Below, one piece after another: positions 16,324 through 26,230 of a DNA stretch of 64,000 nucleotides; the stretch's first letter is position 1; each line of letters starts with the position of its first letter. Source of the DNA: CAVTWY01 sp963738615 (GTDB lineage: Bacteria > Pseudomonadota > Gammaproteobacteria > Burkholderiales > Burkholderiaceae_C); the NCBI GenBank assembly GCA_963738615.1, contig CAVTXI010000019.1:682001-746000 (forward strand). Direction: 5' to 3'. Below the pieces are notes generated by a model that was not told the DNA's origin, searched no databases, and saw only the letters and a list, made by a program, of their open reading frames with translations. The translations under genes were made by a program, and so were the position numbers.

Positions 16324-17566
16324 TCATCCCGGCGTTGTGGCCTGACGATGATGCGCGCTGAGTCTAAGCCACCCCAAAGCCGCGATCAGCAGGGCCATCG
16401 GCACCAGCGAACCGAGGTTCATCGACGCCCATCCGCCCGTGGTGACCAGCGCGCCGGAGCTGAACGCGGTGACCGTCATCGTGGAATACACGGCGAAGTC
16501 GATCGCGGCCTGCGCACGCGTTTTCTCTTCAGGGCGGTAGGTTTCGGTCGCCAGCGTGGTGCCGCCGATGAACAGGAAATTCCAGCCGATGCCCAGCGCG
16601 ATCAGCGCCACCAGGAAGTGCATCAGGTCAACCCCCGTCAGCGCGACGGCGACGCACACCAGGTTCAGCACCACGCCCGCGGCCATCACCGGCCAGGTGC
16701 CGAAGCGCTTGATCAGGCTGCCGGTGAAGAAACTCGGCACGAACATGCCCAGCACGTGCCACTCGAGCACCAGCGCCGCGTCGCTGAACGGGTGCTGGCA
16801 CTGCGCCATCGCGATCGGCGTGGCGGCCATCAGCAGGTTCATCACGCCGTAGCCCAACGCGCACGCGGCCACCGCAACGATGAACTTCGGCTGGCGCGCG
16901 ATCTCTCGCAGCGGCCGTCCCGCGGGTGCGCTGCCCGACGGCACCGCCGCGGCCCGTACCCGTACCCGGCAGCGGCGGAAACGCGATGCGCGACATCACC
17001 GCCATCGACAGCAGCGCCACCACCGCCAACGCCGCATAGGCCCCGGCAAACGGCGCCTGCGCGATCCAACCCTTGGCGTGGCTCGCGAGGTTGGGCCCGA
17101 CCACGCCGCCGATGATCCCGCCGGCCAGCACCCATGAGATCGCGCGCTCTTTCAGCGCGGGCGCCACCACCTCCGTCGCGGCGAACCGATACAGCGCCGC
17201 GTTCGCGTTGGCGTACCCCGCCACGAGCGTCGCCGCGACCAGCAGCCAGAAGCTCTGCTGCATGACGGCCAGCATGCAGACCAGCGCTGCGACAAAGGCC
17301 ACGGCGTTGCCGAGCATGAAGGCCCGCTGGCGACCGAAGCCCCGCTGATGCCGCGCGACCAGCCCGGTCGACAGCGCTGCACCCAACACGTAGCCCGACA
17401 CCGGCAGCGTCGCCAGCCACGCCGTGGGCGCCAGCGCCAGCCCGACCAGGCCGTTGATGGCGATGAAGGTGACGTTGTGCGTGAGCGCGAAACCCTGGCA
17501 CAGGGTCAGCAGCAGCAGGCGGGTGTAGCCGGGCCCGGCCGTCGGCGGTGTCGCAGCGAGGTTCAC
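16324..17566 (-). CDS. MFS transporter (frameshifted near 16941-16975)
   Basis: Twelve-helix inner membrane transporter with two halves in different frames. The N-terminal half runs from GTG 17566 (NLAATPPTAGPGYTRLLLL, TLVAGYANANAALYRFAA). The C-terminal half is recovered from about residue 205 (SGSAPAGRPLREIARQPKFI, GIGWNFLFIGGTTL). One extra base lies in or near a GGGTAC tandem at 16941-16975; 1243 nt minus one gives 414 codons, a normal MFS length. Substrate unknown. It starts 7 nt after the rsmE stop, an operon-like arrangement. Confidence 0.82.
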
Positions 17567-17573
17567 GCGGTGC

Positions 17574-18315
17574 CTAGGCCAGGGTGGCCAACAGCGCCAG
17601 CGGCGCGGTCTCCGCGCGCAGCACGCGCGGCCCAAGCGTCCGTGGCACAAAACCGTACTGGGTGATGCAGCCTCGCCACTCGTCGGGCGACAACCCGCCT
17701 TCGGGGCCTGACAGCACGATCAGGTCACGGGTCGCGGCGTCGACACGCGCCTCTGCGGGGGCAGCTGCCACCGCGTCGCCCCCATTCGACGCCGGCAGCG
17801 ACAACACCCAGCGTGTGGCGCCAGCGCGGGCATCGACGCTCGTCAACCATTGCCGCAGCGCCGATCGGCAGGCCGATTTCGGGCACGCGATTGCGCCCAC
17901 TCTGCTCGCACGCCGACGTTGCGACCGCCTGCCAGTGCGCGCGCTTCTTCACCGCGCGTTCGCCGATCAGACGCAGCACCGAACGTTCGGTCATCAGCGG
18001 CTGGATCGACGCGGCGCCCAGTTCGGTCGCCTTCTCGACCAGGAAGTCCATCCGGTCGTTGCCCGGCATGCCGACCGCCAGGTGCACGGCCACGCCCAGT
18101 TCGCGCTCGACTGGCACGTGCTCGATCACCTCGACGATGACGGCATCGGCGCGGGTCTGCTGCACCTTCGCGCGCCACTCACCGCCACGCCCGTCGAACA
18201 GCGTCAGCGCCGCGCCCGTGTCCAGCCGCAGCACACGCGCATGGCGCGCCGCGGCATCGTCCAGCGCACGGTGGCCCGTGGCAAGAAGTGCGGGTGAGTG
18301 GAGTCTGGGTGGCAT
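17574..18315 (-). CDS. rsmE: 16S rRNA (uracil(1498)-N3)-methyltransferase RsmE (frameshifted near 17862)
   Basis: SPOUT-class methyltransferase that modifies U1498 in 16S rRNA. The N-terminal PUA-like part (HARVLRLDTGAALTLFDGRG) and EKATELGAASIQPLMTERSV are in the first frame. The SAM-binding knot (LIVLSGPEGGLSPDEW, then LGPRVLRAETAPLALLATL) is in the second. One extra base around 17862 separates them; 742 nt minus one gives 247 codons, the normal size. No missense damage is evident, so a sequencing error is likelier than loss of function. Confidence 0.88.
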
Positions 18316-18361
18316 GGCGGCAGTGTGCCGCAGCAGCTTTGCAACTTCGCGTACGCGGTGA

Positions 18362-18981
18362 TCAGATCGCGCGCTCGAGCGCCAACGCAACGCTCGCCAG
18401 CCGTGCGTCGCTGCCGCGTGTGCCGGCCACCATCAACCCCACGGGCAACGCGCCCGTCGCGTGACACGGCAGGCTGAATGCACAGCCGTCAAGGTAGTTC
18501 ACGAGGAAGGTGTTCCGCAACAGCAGCGCATTGCGGCGTCGCACGGATTGCGCGGCGTGCCGTGGTGCGGGTTGATGCCGACGCCGGAGAACGCGAACTC
18601 GCTCATGTTCGTGCGCCCCAGCAGCACCGCGCCCGCAGCCTCGAGACGCGCGACTGCGCAGGCATGACGCACGGCAGGCGCGTCGCCGCGGCGGATGACC
18701 GAGCCCGCAGCCGTGACCTCGCCGACGACGTCGAAGAGGTCTTTCACGCTGACCGGCAGGCCGCGCAGCGCCGCGGTTGCGGGGTGTGCGTCAGCCGCGT
18801 GGGCGCGCGCGCGAGAAGCGTCGTCATCGAGTCGCGTGTAGACGGCCTGCGCCGCGGGGCTGCGCGCGCGGGTCAGCAGTTCGTTCGTGAGCGGCAGGCA
18901 CGAGCCGTCGGCGCGCACGCGATCACGCGCAGCGTCGATGCTCAGACGGGCTTGGTTCACGGCATCACGCGCGTTGCACAC
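18362..18981 (-). pseudogene. Amidase, internally deleted remnant
   Basis: The N-terminal part from GTG 18981 has the amidase-signature start: LPVSVKDLFDVVGEVTAAGS with the catalytic Lys, then GRTNMSEFAFSGVGINPHHG. Around 18520-18535 the frame breaks and continues directly into the family's extreme C-terminus, NTFLVNYLDGCAFSLPCHAT and GLMVAGTRGSDARLASVAL. The GGSSSG loop, the cis-Ser and the nucleophile Ser are all missing, a loss of roughly 230-250 residues. This is a genuine deletion, not a base-calling error. It ends 46 nt before rsmE on the same strand. Confidence 0.85.
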
Positions 18982-19020
18982 CGCTGACGACCCTTGCGGG
19001 CGGCCGTTGCCGCAAGAACA

Positions 19021-20701
19021 TCAGGCTTTCGGCTTGTCGCGCAACTCGCGCCGCAGGATCTTGCCGACGTTGGTCTTCGGCAGCTCGGTGCGGAACTCGA
19101 CCACCTTGGGGCGTTTGTAGCCGGTCAGGTGCGCCTCGGCGTACTTGCGCACGTCGGCTTCGGTGATGGCGGCGTCTTTCTTGACGATGACCAGCTTCAC
19201 CGCTTCACCCGCCTTCTCGTCGGGCACGCCAACCGCGGCGCACTCGAGCACGCCGGGCATGTTGCCGATCACGTCTTCGACCTCGTTCGGGTACACGTTG
19301 AAGCCCGACACAAGGATCATGTCCTTCTTGCGGTCGACGATTCTGAAGTAGCCACGCTCGTCGACGGTGCCGATGTCGCCGGTGCGGAAGAACCCATCGG
19401 CGGTCATCACCTTCGCGGTTTCGTCGGGGTGCTGCCAATAGCCGGCCATGACCTGCGGGCCCTTGATCGCGATCTCGCCGGGCTGGCCCAGCGGCACCGC
19501 GCTTGCCGTCGTCGTCGATCAGTTCGATCTCAGTCGAGGAAATCGGCAGGCCGATGGTGCCGCTGTAGGCCTTGCTGTCGACGGGGTTGCAGGTCGCCGA
19601 TGGCGAGGTCTCGGACAAGCCGTAGCCTTCGACGATCGGGCAACCGGTCTTCTCGAGCCACAGCTTCGCAGTCGCGCTTGTCACGGCCATGCCGCCGCCG
19701 ATGCTGATCTTCAGGTTGCTCCAGTCGACCTTGCCAAAGTCGGCGTGATTCGCCACCGCGGTGAAGAGCGTGTTCACCGCCGGGAAGCTGTGGAACCGGT
19801 GCGTCGAAAGCTCTTTCAGCAGCGCTGGAATGTCGCGCGCGTTCGGAATGAGGATGTTGCAGCCGCCCATGCGCATCGACAGCATCATGTTCGCGGTGAA
19901 GCCGAAGATGTGATACAGGGGCAGCGCGCAGACGGTGTGGATCTGCTCACCGGCCGGCACCATCTTCAGCGCCGGCGAGTACCAGGCTTCGCTTTGCAGC
20001 ACGTTGGCGACCAGGTTGCGATGCAGCAGCACCGCGCCTTTGCTGACGCCGGTGGTGCCGCCGGTGTACTGCAGCACCGCGATGTCGTTGGGCCCCATGC
20101 TCGGCACCGTGTACGACTTGCCGCGGCCGTTGCTCACTGCGTCGTTGAACTTCACCGCACCCGGCAGCGACCACGTGGGCACCAGCTTGCGCACGTTGCG
20201 CACGACGTGGTTGACGACCATGCCCTTCAGGAAGCCGAGCATGTCACCCATCGCCGCGACCACGAACTTCTTCGTCGGCACCTTGTCGAGCACCTGCTGC
20301 ACCACGTTGGCGAAGTTCTCGAACACGATGATCAGCTTCGCGCCCGAGTCCTTCAGTTGATGCTCGAGTTCGCGCGGCGTGTACAGCGGGTTGACGTTCA
20401 CGACGACGTAACCCGCGCGCAGGATCGCGGCCACGGTGACCGGGTACTGCGGCACGTTGGGCAGCATCACCGCGACGCGGTCACCGCGCTCGAGGCCTTG
20501 CGATTGCAGGTACGCAGCCAGCGCCTTCGACATGTCGTCGACCTGACCGAAGGTGAAGGTCTTACCGAGGAACTTGTACGCGGGTGCGTCGCGGTATTTG
20601 GTGAAGCTCTCTTCGACCAGCGCGACAAGCGACGGGTACTGATTCGCCTGAACCTCGGCCGCGACGCCTGCGGGGTAGTGCTTCAGCCAAGTTTTTTCCA
20701 T
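19021..20701 (-). CDS. fadD: Long-chain fatty acid-CoA ligase (frameshifted near 19490-19500)
   Basis: Acyl-CoA synthetase that activates fatty acids for beta-oxidation. The N-terminal frame from ATG 20701 has the AMP-binding motif YTGGTTGVSKGA, PLYHIFGF and GYGLSETSP. After a one-base insertion at about 19495 the C-terminal frame continues with GEIAIKGPQVMAGYW, the hinge RTGDIGTVDERGYFRI and the catalytic-Lys tail KTNVGKILRREL. 1681 nt minus one gives 559 residues, the usual FadD length. It stands alone, downstream of the restriction remnant. Confidence 0.9.
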
Positions 20702-20812
20702 GAGGGCGGTCTCCGCAACGATGCGCAGGATTCTCTAGGGTGGTTGGGGGGGGCGTATGAGGGGATTCGAGCGGAAACGAGGCGCTTGCCCCGAGACGTC
20801 ACGACTCGAGGG

Positions 20813-21852
20813 TCAGGCGGTGGCCTTGGATCCGATGACCGCATCGAGTTGGGTGGTCATCGTCGTCGGCTGCTTCGTGATCGACACGAAAAGGCATCGC
20901 CCGGCGCTGGCTTTGGCCCACAGCTCGCCGACCTGCCGCTTTTCGACTTCCTTCGCCATGCCTTCGATGTGGCCGCCCTTGTACTCGACGAGAAGCACGC
21001 GGCCGTCGTCGAGTTCACAGACGAAGTCAGGGTAGAAATTCTGCCGGGACGTGGGCAGCGAGAAGCCGGCGTCGAGGTCGGAGTCGATGTTGCGCACCCA
21101 CTTGCGCACGCGTGGATGCGCGTCAATGGCCTGGGCGCACAGGAATTCCTCGCCTTTCGACTTCAGGTCGGCGATGACCGGGAAGTGGTGTTTGACGAAG
21201 CGGTGCTTGCCGTCGTAGCGCTTGTGCGCGGCGACGGGATAGCCGCTGAAGTGGAAGACCCGCGACGGGTCCAGCGCCAGCGGCCAGCTTCCGTCGAGGA
21301 TCAGCTGCTTGAACGAGTGCACGGCGGCTTCGTCATGCAGCGTTGACAGCCGCGTCTCGATCGCGAGCACCACCTCGGCTTGATGCTGGGCGATCTGCTC
21401 GAAAGGTATGCCCTGCTCGTGCACGTAGTGCTTGACGCACATCGCGACGAAGGCGCGCAAATGCGCAGGCACCACGTTGACCGCCCGATTGCGACGTGGG
21501 TCCTGGATGACGCGCGCGATCCAACGCACCAGATCGTCTTCGGACAGTGCACCCTTGAACCCCTCGAGGCCGAGCTGCTCGGCCTGCGTCGCGCCAACGC
21601 GCACGCGCTTGCCGTCGATGTACACCTCCCAGCCGCGCACGGTTTGCTCGGCGCGTGTCAGCTTGGGCAACACGATCGGCTGCGCGAGCAGGTCGACCTC
21701 GACCCGGTCCAACACCGCCTCGCGCTCGAGCAGTTCGAGCCGCCGCCGCCCTTCCAACCCACCGCCTCGGCATGCGGGCGCGGCACGCGCGTGGGTACGT
21801 TCGCGGCGATGCGGAAGGCGGCTTCGCGGTCGAGCCAGTCGAGGGTGGGCAT
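20813..21852 (-). pseudogene. Type III restriction-modification remnant: Mod-like N-terminus joined to Res C-terminus
   Basis: The first 30 residues from ATG 21852 (PTLDWLDREAAFRIAANVPT) resemble the start of type III Mod-type methyltransferases. After a frame change near 21760 the sequence is the C-terminal third of a type III Res subunit, with the nuclease site YPDF followed by LLVEYKG (PD-ExK). The methyltransferase domain and all DEAD-box helicase motifs are absent. The likely history is one deletion running from early mod into late res. The residual 314-residue frame could still encode a free nuclease-like domain, but Mod-less activity is unlikely. Confidence 0.65.
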
Positions 21853-21862
21853 GTGGGCGCGG

Positions 21863-23044
21863 TCAGTCGACAACCTGAAGCGCGCGCAAGTCGCGGTCGG
21901 GCTTGTGCAGAAGGTCCACCAGTTCGTGGGCGACGTACCAGCGGCCCCACTGGCGGCCCGTCATCTCGCGCAGCCAGCCGGCGCCTTGCAGCGCGGCGAT
22001 GGCCGCGCGGGCCGTGGGGTCCGACTTGTGCATGACGCGCGCGGCGCGCTTGGCGTCGGTGATGGGGTTCTCGAACAGGGCGTCGATCAGCGTGAGCACG
22101 CCGGCCTGACCCTGGAATCGGCTGCGGTAACGATCACGCAGGTCGATGAGAGCAGTGACTTGTTCTGCTGCCAGCCGGGCCGTGACTTCGACGCCGTGCA
22201 GGAAGTAGTCGAGCCAACCGCGCCAGTCGCCCCGCGTACGCGTGCGCTGCAGGCGTTCGTAGTATTCGGTCTTGTTGGCCTCGATGAAGGCCGACAGGTA
22301 GAGCAGGGGTTGCGACAGCCGTTGGCGCTCGACCAGGAACAGCGTGATCAGCAGGCGCCCGACGCGCCCGTTGCCGTCAGCGAAGGGGTGAAGGGTCTCG
22401 AACTGCGCATGCATCAGCGCGCATTGCACGAGGTCGGGCAGGACGAAGCGTTCATGAAGGAACTTCTCCCAAGCGTCGAGACATCCAGGCAGACGGTCGG
22501 GCGGCGGTGGGACGAAGGTGGCGGTGTCGATCCGGCTGCCGCGCGTGCCGATGAAGTTCTGATGGGTTCGGAACACACCGGGGTTCTTGTCGCCCCCTCG
22601 CACGCCGTTCATCAACGTCTCGTGGAGTTCGCGCACGAGCCGCAGCGACAAGGGTAGGTCCGACAGGCGCTTCAGGCCGTGCTCGAGCGCGACGACGTAG
22701 TTGCGCACCTCGCGGGCATCGTCCGTCGAGTGCCGCGCGTCAGCGTTCTCGGGCCGAAGTTCGTCTTCGAACAGATCGGACAAGCTGGTCAGCGTGCCCT
22801 CGATGCGGGAGGACAGGACGGCCTCCTGTCGCATGTACGGGGCGATCAGCAGGTGCGGGTTGGGCAGCTGGCGGCCCATGCCGGAGAGCTCGGAGAGGCG
22901 GGCATCGGCCAGTGAGAGTCGGCGAACCAACTCGGTGTCGAATGACAACTGGGGTGGCAGTGGGGCCGGAACGAACGCAAGGACGCCTTGCGGAGTGTTG
23001 ACTAACTCTCCATTGAGGGGCTCTTGGAAGGCTTCGCGGCGCAT
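21863..23044 (-). CDS. Fic family protein, predicted AMPylase with N-terminal inhibitory helix
   Basis: A 393-residue protein with the full Fic active-site motif HPFADGNGRVGR, so AMP transfer (or related nucleotidyl transfer) is predicted. The N-terminal region contains SSRIEG, fitting the inhibitory (S/T)xxxE(G/N) helix of class II Fic proteins that blocks ATP until relieved. The C-terminal 110 residues look like a winged helix, which suggests DNA binding or autoregulation. It is directly upstream (10 nt) of the Mod/Res remnant on the same strand. Genes of this type often sit inside type III and type I restriction loci. Confidence 0.92.
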   Translation of the reverse strand: MRREAFQEPLNGELVNTPQGVLAFVPAPLPPQLSFDTELVRRLSLADARLSELSGMGRQLPNPHLLIAPYMRQEAVLSSRIEGTLTSLSDLFEDELRPENADARHSTDDAREVRNYVVALEHGLKRLSDLPLSLRLVRELHETLMNGVRGGDKNPGVFRTHQNFIGTRGSRIDTATFVPPPPDRLPGCLDAWEKFLHERFVLPDLVQCALMHAQFETLHPFADGNGRVGRLLITLFLVERQRLSQPLLYLSAFIEANKTEYYERLQRTRTRGDWRGWLDYFLHGVEVTARLAAEQVTALIDLRDRYRSRFQGQAGVLTLIDALFENPITDAKRAARVMHKSDPTARAAIAALQGAGWLREMTGRQWGRWYVAHELVDLLHKPDRDLRALQVVD

Positions 23045-23142
23045 GGATTTGAAGAAAGCGGCCCTTCGCTTTGGAAAGTCGAACTCGATTTCAAGGCAAC
23101 TTTAATTCGCTTGGAAGCTTTCAATAAAAAGCACCACATTCT

Positions 23143-23172
23143 TAAAAAGAAAAGGGCGCTTTGCAAGCGCCC
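23143..23172 (-). terminator. Rho-independent terminator after pntB
   Basis: An 8-bp perfect stem (GGGCGCTT / AAGCGCCC) with a 3-nt loop at 23154-23172. On the minus strand it is followed by TTTTCTTTTTAAG. It lies 24 nt beyond the pntB stop and should terminate the pnt operon. Confidence 0.85.
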
Positions 23173-23196
23173 TGTGGCGAACTGTCATGCCTTGAC

Positions 23197-24636
23197 CTAC
23201 TCCACCGCCTTCACCATGTCCTCCACCACCTTCTTCGCATCCCCGAACACCATCATCGTCTTGTCCATGTAGAACAGCTCGTTGTCCAGCCCGGCGTAGC
23301 CCGCGGCCATCGAGCGTTTGTTGACGATGATGGTTTTGGCCTTGTAGGCCTCGAGGATCGGCATGCCGTAGATGGCGCTGCCCTTCACGTGCGCGGCCGG
23401 GTTCACCACGTCGTTGGCGCCCAGGATGATCGCCACGTCGGCCTGGCCGAACTCGGCGTTGATGTCTTCCATCTCGAAGACCTGGTCGTACGGCACCTCG
23501 GCTTCGGCCAGCAGCACGTTCATGTGGCCCGGCATGCGGCCGGCCACGGGGTGGATCGCGTACTTCACCGTCACGCCTTTTTCGGTGAGCTTGTGCGCCA
23601 GCTCCTTCACCGCGTGCTGCGCGCGCGCCACCGCCAGGCCGTAGCCCGGCACGATGATCACGCTTTCGGCGTTGCCCATCACGAACGCCGCGTCGTCGGC
23701 GCTGCCGCTCTTCACATTGCGCTGCTGCTGTGCGCCTGCCACCGCCGTGGTGGCTTCGCCGCCGAAGCCGCCCAGGATCACGTTGAAGAACGAGCGGTTC
23801 ATCGCCTTGCACATGATGTAGCTCAGGATCGCACCCGAACTGCCCACCAGCGACCCCGCGATGATCAGCATGCTGTTGTTGAGGCTGAAGCCGATGCCCG
23901 CCGCGGCCCAGCCCGAGTAGCTGTTGAGCATCGACACCACCACCGGCATGTCGGCGCCGCCGATGGGGATGATGAGCGTCACGCCGATGATGAAACCCAG
24001 CAGGCAGATCATCGCGAAATCAAAGCCGCTCTGCGAAGCCCAGAAGCCGTAGATGAAGAACAGGGCCAGCAGACCGAGTGCAAGGTTGATCCAGTGTTGC
24101 CCCGGGAACGTGACCGGCGCACCCTGGAAGAGGCGGAACTTCGACTTGCCCGACAACTTGCCCCACGCGATGACCGAGCCGCTGAACGTGACCGCGCCGA
24201 TGAAGGCGCCGAGTGCGAGTTCGATCCGGTTGCCGCCGGGGATCTGCCCACCGACGCCATTCACGGGTTTGTCGGTGATCGCGAAGGCCCACGGCTCGGC
24301 GACCGCGGCGACGGCGATGAACACGGCGGCCATGCCGATCATGCTGTGGAAGAACGCGACCAACTCGGGCATCTTCGTCATCTCGACGGTCTTGGCGCGC
24401 CAGGCGCCATAGCCGCCGCCGACCACCAGGCCGATCAGCACCCACACCAGCCCGCCCGCGTTGCCGCCCGCGAGTTTGATGATCAGGGCCACGGTCGTCG
24501 CAATGGCGATGGCCATGCCGGTCATGCCGAAGGCGTTGCCGCGGATCGACGTCGTCGGGTGCGACAGCCCCTTCAACGCCTGGATGAAGAAGACGCTGGC
24601 GACGAGGTACAGCAGGGTGACGGTGTTCAAGCTCAT
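23197..24636 (-). CDS. pntB: NAD(P) transhydrogenase subunit beta
   Basis: Inner membrane subunit of the proton-translocating transhydrogenase that makes NADPH from NADH. The 479-residue product has about nine hydrophobic helices in the first 270 residues, then a soluble NADP(H)-binding domain III with VIIVPGYGLAVARAQHAVKE, GRMPGHMNVLLAEA and GANDVVNPAA. It is the third gene of a pntA1-pntA2-pntB operon (13-nt gap), and a strong terminator follows. Confidence 0.96.
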   Translation of the reverse strand: MSLNTVTLLYLVASVFFIQALKGLSHPTTSIRGNAFGMTGMAIAIATTVALIIKLAGGNAGGLVWVLIGLVVGGGYGAWRAKTVEMTKMPELVAFFHSMIGMAAVFIAVAAVAEPWAFAITDKPVNGVGGQIPGGNRIELALGAFIGAVTFSGSVIAWGKLSGKSKFRLFQGAPVTFPGQHWINLALGLLALFFIYGFWASQSGFDFAMICLLGFIIGVTLIIPIGGADMPVVVSMLNSYSGWAAAGIGFSLNNSMLIIAGSLVGSSGAILSYIMCKAMNRSFFNVILGGFGGEATTAVAGAQQQRNVKSGSADDAAFVMGNAESVIIVPGYGLAVARAQHAVKELAHKLTEKGVTVKYAIHPVAGRMPGHMNVLLAEAEVPYDQVFEMEDINAEFGQADVAIILGANDVVNPAAHVKGSAIYGMPILEAYKAKTIIVNKRSMAAGYAGLDNELFYMDKTMMVFGDAKKVVEDMVKAVE

Positions 24637-24649
24637 GTGGGGGCCCTAT

Positions 24650-24967
24650 CTACTTGACGGCGACGGCTTTGGCGGGCCGTTCCTTCTTCTTGAACATCTC
24701 GAGCATCCGCCGCGTGACCAGGAAGCCGCCGAAGATGTTCACCGCCGCCAGCGCGACCGCGGCCACGCCCATCACCTTGCCGAACGCGCCTTCCGTCAGC
24801 GCCGCGGCGAGCATCGCGCCGACGACCACGATCGCCGAGATCGCGTTCGTCACCGCCATCAGCGGCGTGTGCAGCGCGGGCGTGACCGTCCACACCACGT
24901 GGTAGCCGACGTAGATCGCCAGCACGAAGATGATGAGGTTGGTGACGAGGGGAGAGACGATGTCCAT
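24650..24967 (-). CDS. pntA2: NAD(P) transhydrogenase subunit alpha, membrane part (PntA2)
   Basis: A 105-residue membrane protein with three hydrophobic helices: LIIFVLAIYVGYHVVW, an ISAIVVVGAMLAAAL segment and a VALAAVNIFGGFLVTRRMLEMF helix. This is the small domain II piece of PntA that is a separate polypeptide in three-subunit transhydrogenases, as in Rhodospirillum rubrum. It lies between pntA1 (16 nt) and pntB (13 nt). Confidence 0.94.
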   Translation of the reverse strand: MDIVSPLVTNLIIFVLAIYVGYHVVWTVTPALHTPLMAVTNAISAIVVVGAMLAAALTEGAFGKVMGVAAVALAAVNIFGGFLVTRRMLEMFKKKERPAKAVAVK

Positions 24968-24983
24968 AGCGGCTCCGACGGGG

Positions 24984-26102
24984 TCAGGTCTTGCGTTTGA
25001 CTTCGCCGCCGTGCGTCATCAGGCACGCCACGACGATGTCATCGTCCATCGGCACGTGCAGCGTGCCTTCCTTCGTGATCACGAGCTTCAGGAAGTCGAG
25101 CACGTTGCGCGCGTAGAGGCTCGAGCTGTCGGCGGCGACCAGCGCGGGGATGTTGGTTTCGCCCACCAGCGTCACGCCGTGTTTGATCACCGTGCGCCCG
25201 GCTTCGGTCAGCGGGCAGTTGCCGCCTTGCGGTGCCGCCATGTCGACGATCACCGACCCCGGCTTCATCGACTTGACCATGTCTTCGGTGACGAGCACCG
25301 GCGCGGCGCGGCCCGGAATCAACGCGGTGGTGATGACGATGTCGGCCTGCGCCACGCGCTTGGCCACCTCGACCTTCTGGCGGTCGAGCCAGCTCTGCGG
25401 CATCGGCCGCGCGTAGCCGCCCACGCCAACGGCGGCTTCCTTCTCTTCGGCGGTTTCATAGGGCACGTCGATGAACTTGCCGCCCAACGACTCCACCTGC
25501 TCTTTCACGCTCGGGCGCACGTCGCTGGCTTCGATCACCGCGCCCAGGCGCTTCGCGGTCGCGATCGCCTGCAAGCCCGCGACGCCGACGCCGAGCACGA
25601 CCACGCGCGCGGCCTTGATCGTGCCCGCGGCCGTCATCAGCATCGGGAACAGGCGCTGGTACTTGTCGGCCGCCATCATCAGCGCCTTGTAGCCGGCGAT
25701 ATTGGCCTGCGACGAAAGCACGTCCATGCTCTGCGCGCGCGTCGTGCGCGGCGCGGCTTCGAGCGCGTAGCTGGTGACGCCGGTGGTGGCGATGCGCTCG
25801 AGGCCCTCGCGGTCGAAGGGGTTCAGCATGCCGACCAACGTGCTGCCCGACTTCAGCAGGCCGAGCTCGCCGGTCTGCGGTGCGCGCACCTTCAGCACCA
25901 GGTCACTGGCAAACGCATCGGCCTGGCTGACGATGGTGGCGCCGACGGCGGTGTAGGCGTCGTCGGGCGCGCTGGCGCGCACACCTGCGCCAGCCTGCAC
26001 GCGGATGACGTGTCCTTGCGCGATGAGCTTCTTGGCCGTCTCGGGCGTCACGGCGACGCGTGTCTCGCCCGGCACCGTCTCGTGCGGTACGCCGATGAGC
26101 AT
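24984..26102 (-). CDS. pntA1: NAD(P) transhydrogenase subunit alpha part 1 (soluble, NAD-binding)
   Basis: The soluble domain I of transhydrogenase, 372 residues. It is homologous to alanine dehydrogenase: IGVPHETVPGETRVAVTPE, SYALEAAPRTTRAQSMD, and the NAD-binding loop VVLGVGVAGLQAIATAKRLG. The start ATG 26102 has a GGAG Shine-Dalgarno in CGAGGAGACCCCC. It is first in the operon; the 128-nt gap to the divergent NUDIX gene must hold both promoters. Confidence 0.95.
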   Translation of the reverse strand: MLIGVPHETVPGETRVAVTPETAKKLIAQGHVIRVQAGAGVRASAPDDAYTAVGATIVSQADAFASDLVLKVRAPQTGELGLLKSGSTLVGMLNPFDREGLERIATTGVTSYALEAAPRTTRAQSMDVLSSQANIAGYKALMMAADKYQRLFPMLMTAAGTIKAARVVVLGVGVAGLQAIATAKRLGAVIEASDVRPSVKEQVESLGGKFIDVPYETAEEKEAAVGVGGYARPMPQSWLDRQKVEVAKRVAQADIVITTALIPGRAAPVLVTEDMVKSMKPGSVIVDMAAPQGGNCPLTEAGRTVIKHGVTLVGETNIPALVAADSSSLYARNVLDFLKLVITKEGTLHVPMDDDIVVACLMTHGGEVKRKT

Positions 26103-26230
26103 GGGGGTCTCCTCGAGAGCGTTCTTGTTGAGTCGAGGGAACGCTAACACACCTGCCCATCGTCAAAAAGACGTATGCCGTGGCTCGCACTCTGCGACAA
26201 CGCGGGCTTGCCGCACCTACGATGCGCGTC

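Noticed and set aside
19448..21346. 632-residue plus-strand frame over fadD and the Res remnant
   Set aside because: Arg/His/Asp-rich shadow of minus-strand genes, no motif.
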